A stretch of DNA of 11,194 nucleotides, taken from assembly GCA_021734725.1 (NCBI GenBank), contig JAIPIM010000113.1, positions 1 to 11,194 of the forward strand, read 5' to 3'. The notes under the pieces are model-generated. The model saw nothing but the letters and a program-made list of their open reading frames with translations, searched no databases and had not been told where the DNA came from. Origin of the DNA: Minisyncoccota bacterium (GTDB taxonomy: Bacteria > Verrucomicrobiota > Lentisphaeria > Oligosphaerales > MVZH01). Positions 1 to 6,919 of the stretch are shown piece after piece; positions within the stretch are counted from its first letter, which is position 1; each line of letters starts with the position of its first letter. The translations under genes and the position numbers were made by a program.

Positions 1-151
1 TTATGCCCTCACGATCACGAAGGTCCACAAACTCCAACCCGCCTAAATTTCGACAACTGTTCACCCACCCCTGAAGAACCACCGTTTCACCAGACTGCTC
101 AGTAGTCAATTCAGCACAATGATGTGTACGTGTCGCATGTACGTCAAACAT
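1..151 (-). CDS. aspS: Aspartyl-tRNA synthetase, N-terminal fragment (cut by window edge)
   Basis: Only the first 50 codons are inside the window. They begin at the ATG at 151 and read into the edge without a stop. The translated end, WVNSCRNLGGLEFVDLRDRE, is the typical start of the OB-fold anticodon-binding domain of bacterial AspRS, whose family pattern is GWV..RRDxGGxxFxDLRDRxG. The enzyme charges tRNA-Asp (or tRNA-Asp and tRNA-Asn, if non-discriminating) in the cytoplasm. A purine-rich stretch (AAGGAAAG on the minus strand, near 162-169) can serve as ribosome binding site. It lies 81 nt downstream of hisS on the same strand, and hisS-aspS adjacency is common in bacteria, so co-transcription is likely. 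The discriminating or non-discriminating type cannot be judged from this piece. Confidence 0.9.
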   Translation of the reverse strand, partial: MFDVHATRTHHCAELTTEQSGETVVLQGWVNSCRNLGGLEFVDLRDREGI

Positions 152-232
152 AGTCGAATGTCTTTCCTTGGTTGTCCATGATCGACCGCAAACGGTTGCG
201 GGCAGGCGTACCCTGAAAACAGCACGACATCG

Positions 233-1504
233 TCAGGACAGCAGGTGGCCCGCCAACCACTCGTCCAGTGAGTCCAGGCTGACTTCATCCTGGTCGGGGC
301 CAGTCATCGCCTTGCACGTAACTGTATTGTTAGCCAACTCATTCTCACCCCGGATCAATGCGACGCTGGCATTCACACGGTTGGCCGTTCGCAACTGCGC
401 TTTGAGGCTGCGGCCCTCGGTCTCCGCAATGACGCGGTGCCCTCGGCGGCGTAACTCCTGGGCAAGCCGGAGCCCCTCCGAAAGGGTGCCCTCGCCCAAC
501 GCCGCAACAAAGATATCTATTTCCCCCATGCTGGCTGCCTCTTGCGAAACCGCGTTCTGGGCTAACAGAAGTCGCTCCAGACCAGCCGCAAACCCCACCC
601 CCTCCACCGACTTGTTCGATCCGGGCAAACTAATCCGGTATCGACCACCTCCGGAAATCGCGTTCTGGGCTCCCAGTTCATCGCCCTCGTAAATGACCTC
701 AAATACGGTGTGCTCATAGTAATCGAGTCCACGGACCAGACGGGGGTTGATCTCATACGCAATGTCAAGCGCATCCAGCAACTCGCACACCGTGTCGAAA
801 AACCGCCGGCTCTCGACACCGAGAAGATCGGGGATCGCGGGGGCCCCTTCGATGACGGACTGGCACTGGCTGTTCTTACAATCGAGAATACGCCACACAT
901 TTGTGCTTGCACGACGGCGACAATCGTCGCACATATCATCGGTACGCGGCGTAAAATACTCACGGAAAGCGTCGCTTATGCGCTGATGGTCCTCGACCGT
1001 GCCGCGACTGTTCAGCAAGACCTTGGCGCCCGGCAGGCCAATGGCACGTAGATAATCGTGCTGCATGGCAATACACTCGGCGTCGATGGCGGGATTACAC
1101 CGCCCGACAGCCTCCACGCCGACCTGGTGGAACTGTCGCCGCCGGCCGGCCGCGGGTCGTTCACCTGGGAACATCGGCCCAATGTAGAAAACCCTTTTTT
1201 CCTCCCCCTGCGACAATCCCTGGCTGGCAATGGCCCGCATAATTCCGGCAGTCCCCTCCGGACGCAATGTCAGGCTGCGACCGCCGCGATCTTCAAACGT
1301 GTACATCTCCTTCTGCACAACCTCCGTTTCGTCCCCAATGCCGCGGACAAACACATCGGTGCGCTCAAAAATGGGCGTGCGAAGTTCGCCGTACCCGTAG
1401 CGCGAAAATACCTCACGCGCCATCGTTTCAAGGCGAACCCACGTACGGGTTTCGGGTTCCCAAATATCGGCCGTGCCGGGGAGAGGTTCCATTGTGGATG
1501 CCAT
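233..1504 (-). CDS. hisS: Histidyl-tRNA synthetase
   Basis: A class II aminoacyl-tRNA synthetase of 423 aa, the usual bacterial HisRS length, that attaches histidine to tRNA-His. Visible landmarks: RPEGT at 81-85; motif 2 at about 107-131 with ERP and RRRQFHQ; histidine-specific LVRGLDYY at 256-263 with catalytic Arg258; GGGRY at 285-289; motif 3 GVGFAAGLERL at 302-312; and a C-terminal anticodon-binding domain from about 325. The insertion domain carries Cys192, Cys195, Cys209 and Cys214 in the CxxC...CxxxxC arrangement seen in many bacterial HisRS. Oddity: motif 2 reads MFPGERP, so Pro113 replaces the near-invariant Arg (E. coli Arg113) that contacts the ATP alpha-phosphate. The GGGRY loop is also followed by an unusual RISLPG sequence. 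The ATG at 1504 has GAGG about 11 nt upstream; ATG at 1492 is an alternative start. It lies between the HU terminator and aspS. Confidence 0.97.
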   Translation of the reverse strand: MASTMEPLPGTADIWEPETRTWVRLETMAREVFSRYGYGELRTPIFERTDVFVRGIGDETEVVQKEMYTFEDRGGRSLTLRPEGTAGIMRAIASQGLSQGEEKRVFYIGPMFPGERPAAGRRRQFHQVGVEAVGRCNPAIDAECIAMQHDYLRAIGLPGAKVLLNSRGTVEDHQRISDAFREYFTPRTDDMCDDCRRRASTNVWRILDCKNSQCQSVIEGAPAIPDLLGVESRRFFDTVCELLDALDIAYEINPRLVRGLDYYEHTVFEVIYEGDELGAQNAISGGGRYRISLPGSNKSVEGVGFAAGLERLLLAQNAVSQEAASMGEIDIFVAALGEGTLSEGLRLAQELRRRGHRVIAETEGRSLKAQLRTANRVNASVALIRGENELANNTVTCKAMTGPDQDEVSLDSLDEWLAGHLLS

Positions 1505-1540
1505 TCGTCGTTACGCCTCAATTGAATGTATCAGTTGCCA

Positions 1541-1571
1541 GAACAAAGAAAGCCGGCATAACGGCCGGCTT
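1541..1571 (-). terminator. Rho-independent terminator after the HU-like gene
   Basis: A perfect 8-bp stem, AAGCCGGC (1550-1557) paired with GCCGGCTT (1564-1571), closes a 6-nt loop. Read on the minus strand it is followed by a T-rich run (TTTCTTTGTT, down to about 1542). It lies about 110 nt beyond the stop of the HU-like gene and 37 nt upstream of hisS, so it probably separates the two transcripts. The T-run is interrupted, so termination may be partial. Confidence 0.7.
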
Positions 1572-1681
1572 CCGTAAACACAAGGGAGGAGACAGTATAG
1601 ATGCGTACCGCGCGGACTCGCACCGCTTCAGCAACAATACGTCCTGCCCAAGAGCGGGACGCCGCAACAGAAAAAATGGGA

Positions 1682-1978
1682 TCACCCAAATTCAGGATCA
1701 AGCTGCCCAACACGCTCACGCATCACTTTGCCAGGCTTGAACTTGACAACTTTGCGTTTTGGAATTGTCACGGTGTTACTGGGGGAATTGGGATTACGAC
1801 CGATACGCGGCTCACGCGTCGTCACCTCGAAAACCCCAAAGTTACGAAATTCAACGCCCCGATCCGCAGCCAGCTCGTTGGTAATTGTATCAAGTGTCCG
1901 TTGCACCACATCCATCACCGCCTGCTGAGTCAGGCCTGTTTGATTTGCAATGCGCACTACCAAGTCTCGTTTTGTCAT
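1682..1978 (-). CDS. HU/IHF-family nucleoid DNA-binding protein
   Basis: A small basic protein of 98 aa, the normal HU/IHF size. Helices 1-2 (MTKRDLVVRI to about 38) are followed by the beta-arm region with FRNFGVFEV (44-52), the signature GRNP (60-63) at the start of the DNA-embracing arm, and FKPGK (80-84) near the C terminus. GRNP holds the proline that intercalates into bent DNA in this family. It is expected to act as a dimer that bends and compacts DNA. The sequence does not decide between HU, IHF-alpha and IHF-beta, so no symbol is given. The ATG at 1978 is preferred because GAGGAG (1987-1992) lies 8 nt upstream; a GTG directly before it (1981) is too close. It is transcribed away from the TraT gene and followed by a hairpin terminator. 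Confidence 0.95.
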   Translation of the reverse strand: MTKRDLVVRIANQTGLTQQAVMDVVQRTLDTITNELAADRGVEFRNFGVFEVTTREPRIGRNPNSPSNTVTIPKRKVVKFKPGKVMRERVGQLDPEFG

Positions 1979-2024
1979 CACACGTTCTCCTCAGTCAGGG
2001 GTTTGCAATTCTTCGCAGAGCTCT

Positions 2025-2052
2025 AAATTAATGCGGCTCAAAAACCTGGCAA
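2025..2052 (-). promoter_or_regulatory. Candidate sigma70-type promoter for the HU-like gene
   Basis: On the minus strand a -35-like TTGCCA (2047-2052) and a -10-like TAATTT (2025-2030) are 16 nt apart. This would place the transcript start near 2018, leaving a leader of about 40 nt before the ATG at 1978. The boxes match consensus only partly, and the call rests on sequence alone. Confidence 0.35.
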
Positions 2053-2209
2053 GTAATCACCTCAATATTTTCAGCGAAAATCCCGGGAACACATACACCG
2101 TCCTTCCATAACCGTTTCCACACAACAGTCAAGACGCTCGACCCACAACATGGTGCGAAAATAATTCGGCCCGTAAGAATGTCAATACGAACGCGCGGAA
2201 ATACATGCA

Positions 2210-2238
2210 TTGGAATCGGGATGATGAACTCGTATATT
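2210..2238 (+). promoter_or_regulatory. Candidate sigma70-type promoter for the TraT-like gene
   Basis: TTGGAA (2210-2215) and TATATT (2233-2238) are separated by the optimal 17 nt. Transcription would start near 2245, giving a leader of about 107 nt before the ATG at 2352. The spacing is good but the boxes are not perfect, so this is a candidate only. Confidence 0.4.
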
Positions 2239-2351
2239 AACACAGAGACGTGAATGAACAATGTCAAGGGTACCCAAGGTACACAATGAAAGAACAGAAA
2301 TCGAACAATTAGCGCCACGGTCCGGTCTATCAACTTAAAGGAGTAGGTACT

Positions 2352-3191
2352 ATGACACGTCACACCGCAAAAAATAGCTTGATGAGTTTTGCTCTGGCTT
2401 CCGCCATTATTCTGGTGCAGGGATGTTCAACCATGGACAGCATGTATCGCGGAACAACCCGCGTCGTCGATCCTGATAAAATGACGCTGCAGACGGACCT
2501 CAGGTGGCTCTCGCCACCCATCAGTATGGGGTTGCGTCCGCCGGCCGCAAATGAACGGGCCGTCTATTTCCGACTCAAAAACTCCGCCGGTGTAGCCGTT
2601 CCCGGCCTCTACGAAGAGGTGGTACGGGGATTGCAGCAAGCGGGATATAGAGTCACCCAAGACCCCAGCGAAGCACACTTCAACCTGGTTTCCGATGTCC
2701 GCTATTTCGGTGAAACGCGGACGAAAGACGGGTTGGGCCCCTTGCTCACCGGAGCGGTCCTGGGCGGCGCCACGGGTGCCGTAATCGGACACAACGTCGG
2801 GGACGGTTACGGTCGCGAAGGCGCCGTCGCCGGTGCCGTCGTGGGAGGCGCAATCGGCAATGTTATGGCCAATCGAAATAAAATGGTGGAGATCGCACTG
2901 GTTGTAGACCTGCGAATCGGCGAACGCATCCAAGGGGGTGTCAATACGCTACGGAAAGGGAGCACGGAGGCCGGGGTCACACACCGGGATGTTGTCGGCG
3001 TCGGTGGAGAAGAAGGTGGACATAGCGCAACGACAACCACAACCACACAGCAAGTAGAGGTCGAAGACGAGTTTCTCTATCATGGCAATCGCATTGCGAC
3101 CTCCGGCAAAAAAATGGGACTCACACCTGCCGAAGCACTCCCAGTGCTGACGGAAAAAATTTCGCTGGCACTCTCCAGTGTACTGCCGTAG
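2352..3191 (+). CDS. TraT-family outer-membrane lipoprotein (complement resistance / surface exclusion type)
   Basis: 279 aa with a lipoprotein signal: a basic N terminus, a hydrophobic stretch (about 12-22) and a lipobox ending QGC, so lipidation is expected at Cys25. Ser26 follows, which does not signal inner-membrane retention, so the outer membrane is likely. The body follows the layout of plasmid TraT: VYFRLKNSAG near 71-80, a YRVTQDPSEA segment near 99-108, then a glycine-zipper hydrophobic stretch (about 130-172, GAVLGGATGAVIG and GAVAGAVVGGAIGNVM), and a C-terminal PVLTEKISLALSSVLP. TraT proteins of F-type plasmids oligomerise on the cell surface and block mating and complement attack. 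Chromosomal homologues such as this have no proven role. A Gly/Thr-rich stretch (about 214-234, with six consecutive Thr) looks like a flexible linker. AAAGGAG (2337-2343), 8 nt upstream, fixes the ATG start. No conjugation genes are nearby, so this is probably a housekeeping envelope protein. Confidence 0.88.
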   Translation: MTRHTAKNSLMSFALASAIILVQGCSTMDSMYRGTTRVVDPDKMTLQTDLRWLSPPISMGLRPPAANERAVYFRLKNSAGVAVPGLYEEVVRGLQQAGYRVTQDPSEAHFNLVSDVRYFGETRTKDGLGPLLTGAVLGGATGAVIGHNVGDGYGREGAVAGAVVGGAIGNVMANRNKMVEIALVVDLRIGERIQGGVNTLRKGSTEAGVTHRDVVGVGGEEGGHSATTTTTTQQVEVEDEFLYHGNRIATSGKKMGLTPAEALPVLTEKISLALSSVLP

Positions 3192-3307
3192 TAATACCGA
3201 GAACACAAGGCATACCCTGCCAGCGTCCGCACGCGATCGGGGAGAAACGCAAACGCGGCGCACGTAATTCCGCTGCATGGTATGTAAATCGCATTGTTTT
3301 TATTGAC

Positions 3308-3313
3308 GGGAGA
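3308..3313 (+). promoter_or_regulatory. Ribosome binding site that fixes the TTG start of purM
   Basis: GGGAGA lies 8 nt before the TTG at 3322. The first residues after it are in frame with the conserved PurM body, and no in-frame ATG exists close by, so TTG is the likely initiation codon. Confidence 0.7.
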
Positions 3314-3321
3314 AAATTATC

Positions 3322-4389
3322 TTGAAAAAGGCGAAGTTGACTGCTCAGAAAAACACATCATCCTATGAAAAAGCAGGTGTCAATATCGACCTGGCACATT
3401 CACTGCTGAATGCAGTCAAATCCAAAATTTCAGCAACTAAACGCTCCGAAGTTTTGGCGCCCGTCGGGGGATTCGGCGGTCTCTTCCTCCTTGACCTTGA
3501 GAAGTACAGCCAACCTGTACTGGTCTCCAGCATCGACGGCGTCGGCACAAAACTCATGGTGGCCGCCATGATGCAGAAGTACGACTCAATCGGCTTCGAT
3601 ATTGTAAACCACTGCATTAATGACATCGCCGTCCAAGGCGCCGAACCGCTGTATTTTATGGATTATCTCGGCATCGGAGAATTACGAAGTCCGTTGTACG
3701 AAGAAGTCGTGGGAAGTATCGCCGATGCATGCACCGAACAAGGTGTGGCCCTCCTCGGGGGAGAAACAGCGGAGATGCCCGGAATGTACGGTCAGGATTT
3801 CGATCTGGTGGGATGCATTACCGGCGTGGTCGAAAAAGAACGTCTGATTACGGGCGAGAACATTGCACCCGGACACGTCATCATCGGCCTGGCGTCAAAC
3901 GGACTGCATACCAACGGCTTCAGCCTTGCCAGAAAAGTGCTCTTCGAGGAAAGCCAACACACGGTGGATTCTTCCCCTGAACCGCTTCTGGACACCGTCG
4001 GAGAGGCCTTGCTGCGCCCCCATACTTGCTATTGGCCGGCGATTAAACGCGCCCTCGCCCACGTCGTTCCACTTCACGGCGTGGCGCATATTACCGGCGG
4101 CGGCTGGGTTGACAATATTAAGCGTGTGCTGCCGCCGGACACTGCGGCTGTATGCGATACCACGCAGGTGGAAGTCCCGCCTATTATGCGCCTTATCCAG
4201 GAAGAGGGAACCGTGGACGATCGTGAAATGTACCGAGTCTTCAATATGGGGATGGGCATGGCGTGGTTCGTTTCGGCAGGCGAAGCCGAGGGGGCCCTCG
4301 AAGCATGCCATGAAACCGGTGTCGCAGCCAAGGTCATCGGTGAAGTCGTTGCGGGCGAGCAAACAGTCGAACTGCAGGGTATCGCGTAA
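3322..4389 (+). CDS. purM: Phosphoribosylformylglycinamidine cyclo-ligase (AIR synthetase)
   Basis: 355 aa, close to the usual 345 or so. PurM closes the imidazole ring of FGAM using ATP to make 5-aminoimidazole ribonucleotide, the fifth step of de novo purine synthesis. Family signatures are intact: AGVNID near 19-24, SSIDGVGTKL (69-78, the phosphate-binding glycine loop), INDIAVQGAEPLYFMDY (99-115), GGETAEMPGMY (146-156), LASNGLHTNGFSLAR (190-204), the C-terminal domain HITGGGWVDNIKRVLP (256-271), and RVFNMGMGM (305-313). The start is TTG with a good Shine-Dalgarno site. It stands 130 nt after the TraT gene on the same strand and converges on the minus-strand operon. No other pur gene is adjacent and no purine riboswitch was seen upstream. 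Confidence 0.97.
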   Translation: MKKAKLTAQKNTSSYEKAGVNIDLAHSLLNAVKSKISATKRSEVLAPVGGFGGLFLLDLEKYSQPVLVSSIDGVGTKLMVAAMMQKYDSIGFDIVNHCINDIAVQGAEPLYFMDYLGIGELRSPLYEEVVGSIADACTEQGVALLGGETAEMPGMYGQDFDLVGCITGVVEKERLITGENIAPGHVIIGLASNGLHTNGFSLARKVLFEESQHTVDSSPEPLLDTVGEALLRPHTCYWPAIKRALAHVVPLHGVAHITGGGWVDNIKRVLPPDTAAVCDTTQVEVPPIMRLIQEEGTVDDREMYRVFNMGMGMAWFVSAGEAEGALEACHETGVAAKVIGEVVAGEQTVELQGIA

Positions 4390-4484
4390 CGCAATGCGTA
4401 TGGCGCCTGCCAACCGCGTGTCGGCAACAGATATTCCCACTTAGCCTGGGATTACCCCGTGTCAGGCAGTTTGTCGCGGACCTC

Positions 4485-6041
4485 CTACATCCTTTCCCGA
4501 GTTCGGCGGATGTACGAATTGTCCTGCAGAAGGGAACCTGAATAATTGAATGCCACCATTATGTCCGCCAGTGCCAAGCCTTCATGCTCGTCATGACAGC
4601 AGATTTCGACCGTGTTCACTCCACGGCGTACATAGTTGGGTGAAATAGCGTGTTCGAGCCATTCTTCGCATGCCTCGCCACACACTTCACGCCCGTTGAA
4701 TACCACGGTCAAAGCGCCTGTTTCCATGGGCGTGGGCCGTATCTTAAGACATAGCTTGATCTCCGGTTTCTTGTCCGACAGCACAGCCGGATTTTCTCCA
4801 ATATGAATTCGTATCGTCTCTCGTGCACCCGAGTCAAGCACCATCGGTGCATCGGGACTCACCGTGGGTATCGATTGAAAATGCTCATGTGGATAAGCAC
4901 CCCCAGCCACCCGGCCAACCCCTCGTACACTGGCAAAATAAATCTTGTTAAGGCGCCCCAGCACATCCGGCTCGCCCATTTCTCCCCAAATCCTGCGATG
5001 CGGATCAAAGAGGTTAAATAGATAAATACCGTCGGCACCCGCCGTCCACGCAGTCAAGGCACGAGCACGGTAACATTCGTCCGACGCCCGTAGACAATCG
5101 GCGTGATGACCTCCCCCAACCCGGCTTTCGCTAAGACCAGGGTACACTTGCACGCCGTACCTGTGACCGAGTTGGATGCTGTACTCCCAATCATTCAACT
5201 GAATGTATGCACTGGGTATATACACATCAATAAGCCCTTCCTGCATCCACCGCTCGATCTCCAGGCCGATTGTACCGCAGTAGTCAACATCGTCTGGAGC
5301 GCGGACGGCAACAATGAACGGACGACCGCGGGCGCGCCCTTCCTCTCCTATCACGGCGGCAATTCTCCGCATCAAATCTGTCATCTGCTCACGTTCTTCG
5401 TCACCAACCGGGCGTCCCCGCGATGTCTGTGTGAAGAAAACGGGATGCCGAAAAAAATCCAGTTCCACGCCGTCGATATCATACTTCTCACAGACTTCCC
5501 GGATGAAGCGCACAGCCATGTCACGTATTTGCTCGCAACCGTAATTCACAGCCGACCATCCCCCATTCATGGGCCGGTCATTATCGGTCCCCAGAAGATA
5601 CTGTGGATGGTTGCTTTTAAATCGATTCTGCTTGAACCACTCCGCACGACTCGAGTCGTGCGTGTCATTCATACGCATCGACCAGAAGATTTCCAATCCG
5701 TTGTCTTTGCAGTACTCCACCATGACACCAAGCGAATCGGTCCCCTGCTCCAAAAGCTTGGGAATGGCAGTGTTGGCGAACCGCCCCTCGCTTCGTATCA
5801 ACGTCTGAAATACATCGCTGGCATGTGTACAGGTCCCAAACCCGGACGCCGTAGAATAGCTTATGGTATCCACATGGGACCCCTGCAAAGCGGTGGTTCG
5901 AATGTTCAAAAAATCCCGCGGCAGCGCAAGATCGGGTGCACCAAGTACCGCGTCACCCCCATCGTTGTTGAAGACAACACGTCGCCGCCGAGTCAACATC
6001 TCGGTTTTTTGTTTTTCAAACCACTCTTCCTTCGGACTCAT
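4485..6041 (-). CDS. GHL10-like TIM-barrel glycoside hydrolase, probably cytoplasmic
   Basis: 518 aa with no signal peptide or membrane segment. The first ~370 residues read as a TIM barrel of the glycosyl-hydrolase-like type (GHL10 / DUF187-like families): WSMRMND (about 120-126), YDIDGVELDFFRHP (about 187-200) at the expected position of strand beta-4 with acidic residues suited to catalysis, FIVAVRAPDD (about 242-251), LIDVYIPSAY (about 270-279) and TAGADGIYLFNLFD (about 333-346). From about 400 a second, beta-rich domain follows (LTVVFNGREV, RRGVNTVEI), perhaps a carbohydrate-binding or sandwich domain. The substrate is unknown. Residues here are numbered from the ATG at 6041. That start is chosen because GGGAGG (6048-6053) lies 6 nt upstream, while the GTG at 6044 is too close. 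Only 3 nt separate it from the cbiR-like stop, so it is the last gene of the operon and probably translationally coupled. Confidence 0.72.
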   Translation of the reverse strand: MSPKEEWFEKQKTEMLTRRRRVVFNNDGGDAVLGAPDLALPRDFLNIRTTALQGSHVDTISYSTASGFGTCTHASDVFQTLIRSEGRFANTAIPKLLEQGTDSLGVMVEYCKDNGLEIFWSMRMNDTHDSSRAEWFKQNRFKSNHPQYLLGTDNDRPMNGGWSAVNYGCEQIRDMAVRFIREVCEKYDIDGVELDFFRHPVFFTQTSRGRPVGDEEREQMTDLMRRIAAVIGEEGRARGRPFIVAVRAPDDVDYCGTIGLEIERWMQEGLIDVYIPSAYIQLNDWEYSIQLGHRYGVQVYPGLSESRVGGGHHADCLRASDECYRARALTAWTAGADGIYLFNLFDPHRRIWGEMGEPDVLGRLNKIYFASVRGVGRVAGGAYPHEHFQSIPTVSPDAPMVLDSGARETIRIHIGENPAVLSDKKPEIKLCLKIRPTPMETGALTVVFNGREVCGEACEEWLEHAISPNYVRRGVNTVEICCHDEHEGLALADIMVAFNYSGSLLQDNSYIRRTRERM

Positions 6042-6044
6042 CAC

Positions 6045-6878
6045 CTACCTCCCGTCTTCAGAGTTCAGCCCACCCAAAACATTCATTGAGCACTCGAAGT
6101 CGGACCGGCTGAACAGTTCAAGCGTAACAACACGCTCCGGCACCTCGGGTGTCTCAAAGAGCCGTATCAGCTTGCGCAACAATGATCGGTCCATGCCACC
6201 AAGGTCCAGATGGTCTTTACCGTTCCGCACTCCATGCAGGTGAACCACCCGACAGGCTTCCCGATATTTCAGAGTCGTCGCCACCGGATCATATCCGTTT
6301 ACAATCAGATGCCCCACATCAATACAGACGCTCAGCTCATTCTCGGAGACAATTGGCCAGACCACATCGAACGGATAATCCAGCGTTTCGACGGCCGTGA
6401 GCCCCGGCGGGATGCCACCTTCCAGCAGGTCGCCAACCGATCGCCGCAGCGCATCTAACCAGCCTTCGATGTCCGCGGCGGGGTCCGACCCTCGGCGCTC
6501 ACCATGAAAGTGCACAATCCAGGCATGCGGGGACAGGCTGCGCGTCAAACGGTAAACTCGCAAACACTTCTCCACGGAAGCTCGTCGCTCCACTTCATCA
6601 CGAGCACCTAATTGGGTGTCAAGCGGAAAGTGGACCGTGTAGGTCAGGTCATGGTCCTCCGCTATATTGGCAAGACGGGGAATCGTTCGTTCGTCGGGAA
6701 GGTTTGAGAATTCGTCTGACTCGAACAGCACCAGCTCGATGTCGTCAACGAAAGGCGCCAAGGCTCGAACATTAGGCTCGATGTCCGCCGGAATAATGTA
6801 GGAAGATGTTCCCAACCGAAAATCAAATCGTCCTTTGAGGCGGGGCACGCACATGGCAGGTTGATTCACGGCGTCCAC
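6045..6878 (-). CDS. cbiR: CbiR-family TIM-barrel protein (cobamide-remodelling phosphodiesterase type; AP endonuclease 2 / xylose isomerase-like fold)
   Basis: 277 aa from the GTG at 6878, single-domain TIM barrel. The opening FRLGTSSYIIPADI (about 20-33), then VDDIELVLFE (44-53) and YTVHFPLD (80-87), closely match what I recall of the CbiR family. CbiR was characterised in Akkermansia muciniphila, where it hydrolyses the nucleotide-loop phosphoester of cobamides so that the lower ligand can be exchanged. Candidate metal ligands typical of the AP_endonuc_2 fold are present: Glu49/Glu53, His83, His123/His125, Glu164, Asp187 and His190 (CIDVGH), His213/His215 (VVHLHG), His223 and Glu254. No cobalamin genes or B12 riboswitch are nearby, so action on another substrate, such as a sugar phosphate, is possible. 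The GTG is preferred over the ATG at 6854 because GGAG lies 6 nt upstream. It is 41 nt after the aminotransferase gene. Confidence 0.8.
   Translation of the reverse strand: MDAVNQPAMCVPRLKGRFDFRLGTSSYIIPADIEPNVRALAPFVDDIELVLFESDEFSNLPDERTIPRLANIAEDHDLTYTVHFPLDTQLGARDEVERRASVEKCLRVYRLTRSLSPHAWIVHFHGERRGSDPAADIEGWLDALRRSVGDLLEGGIPPGLTAVETLDYPFDVVWPIVSENELSVCIDVGHLIVNGYDPVATTLKYREACRVVHLHGVRNGKDHLDLGGMDRSLLRKLIRLFETPEVPERVVTLELFSRSDFECSMNVLGGLNSEDGR
6048..6053 (-). promoter_or_regulatory. Shine-Dalgarno site of the glycosidase gene inside the end of cbiR
   Basis: GGGAGG forms the last two sense codons of the cbiR-like gene and abuts its TAG stop (6045-6047). The ATG of the next gene follows 6 nt later. 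Ribosomes finishing cbiR would sit on this site, so translation of the two proteins is probably coupled. Confidence 0.75.
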
Positions 6879-6884
6879 TGTAAA

Positions 6885-6888
6885 CTCC
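6885..6888 (-). promoter_or_regulatory. Ribosome binding site that decides the cbiR start
   Basis: GGAG is followed after 6 nt by the GTG at 6878. The only nearby in-frame ATG (6854) has no purine-rich sequence before it. The reading frame stays open much further upstream, but that would overlap the aminotransferase gene by about 140 nt. Confidence 0.55.
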
Positions 6889-6919
6889 ACATCTGTCGAT
6901 AGCAGGCGTATAGGATAAC

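Larger units (their letters stand above)
1982..2351. other. Divergent intergenic region between the HU-like and TraT genes
   Basis: About 370 bp without a convincing gene. It should hold the promoters of both flanking genes; one candidate for each is listed separately. Open frames here lack known motifs. An 8-bp palindrome GGGTACCC (2268-2275) is the only symmetric element noticed and is short enough to be chance. No riboswitch, tRNA or repeat was recognised. Confidence 0.6.

Noticed and set aside
106..288. Short minus-strand open frame across the aspS start and the hisS-aspS gap
   Set aside because: It is out of frame with the clear AspRS N terminus (start at 151) and overlaps the end of hisS; no motif.
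2268..2275. Palindrome GGGTACCC as a possible operator for the TraT-like gene
   Set aside because: Eight bases of symmetry are too short to separate from chance and no second copy is seen.
2028..2363. 111-codon minus-strand open frame in the HU-TraT intergenic region
   Set aside because: No recognisable family and no good ribosome site seen; it covers the likely divergent promoters and the start of the TraT-like gene.
4390..4484. Possible terminator between the convergent purM and glycosidase genes
   Set aside because: Only weak 4-5 bp stems (for example TCCCA/TGGGA) without a T-run on either strand.
5103..6089. 328-codon plus-strand open frame opposite the glycosidase gene
   Set aside because: It lies antisense to a protein with recognisable GHL motifs; its translation is Pro/His/Arg-rich without motifs, typical of a shadow frame.
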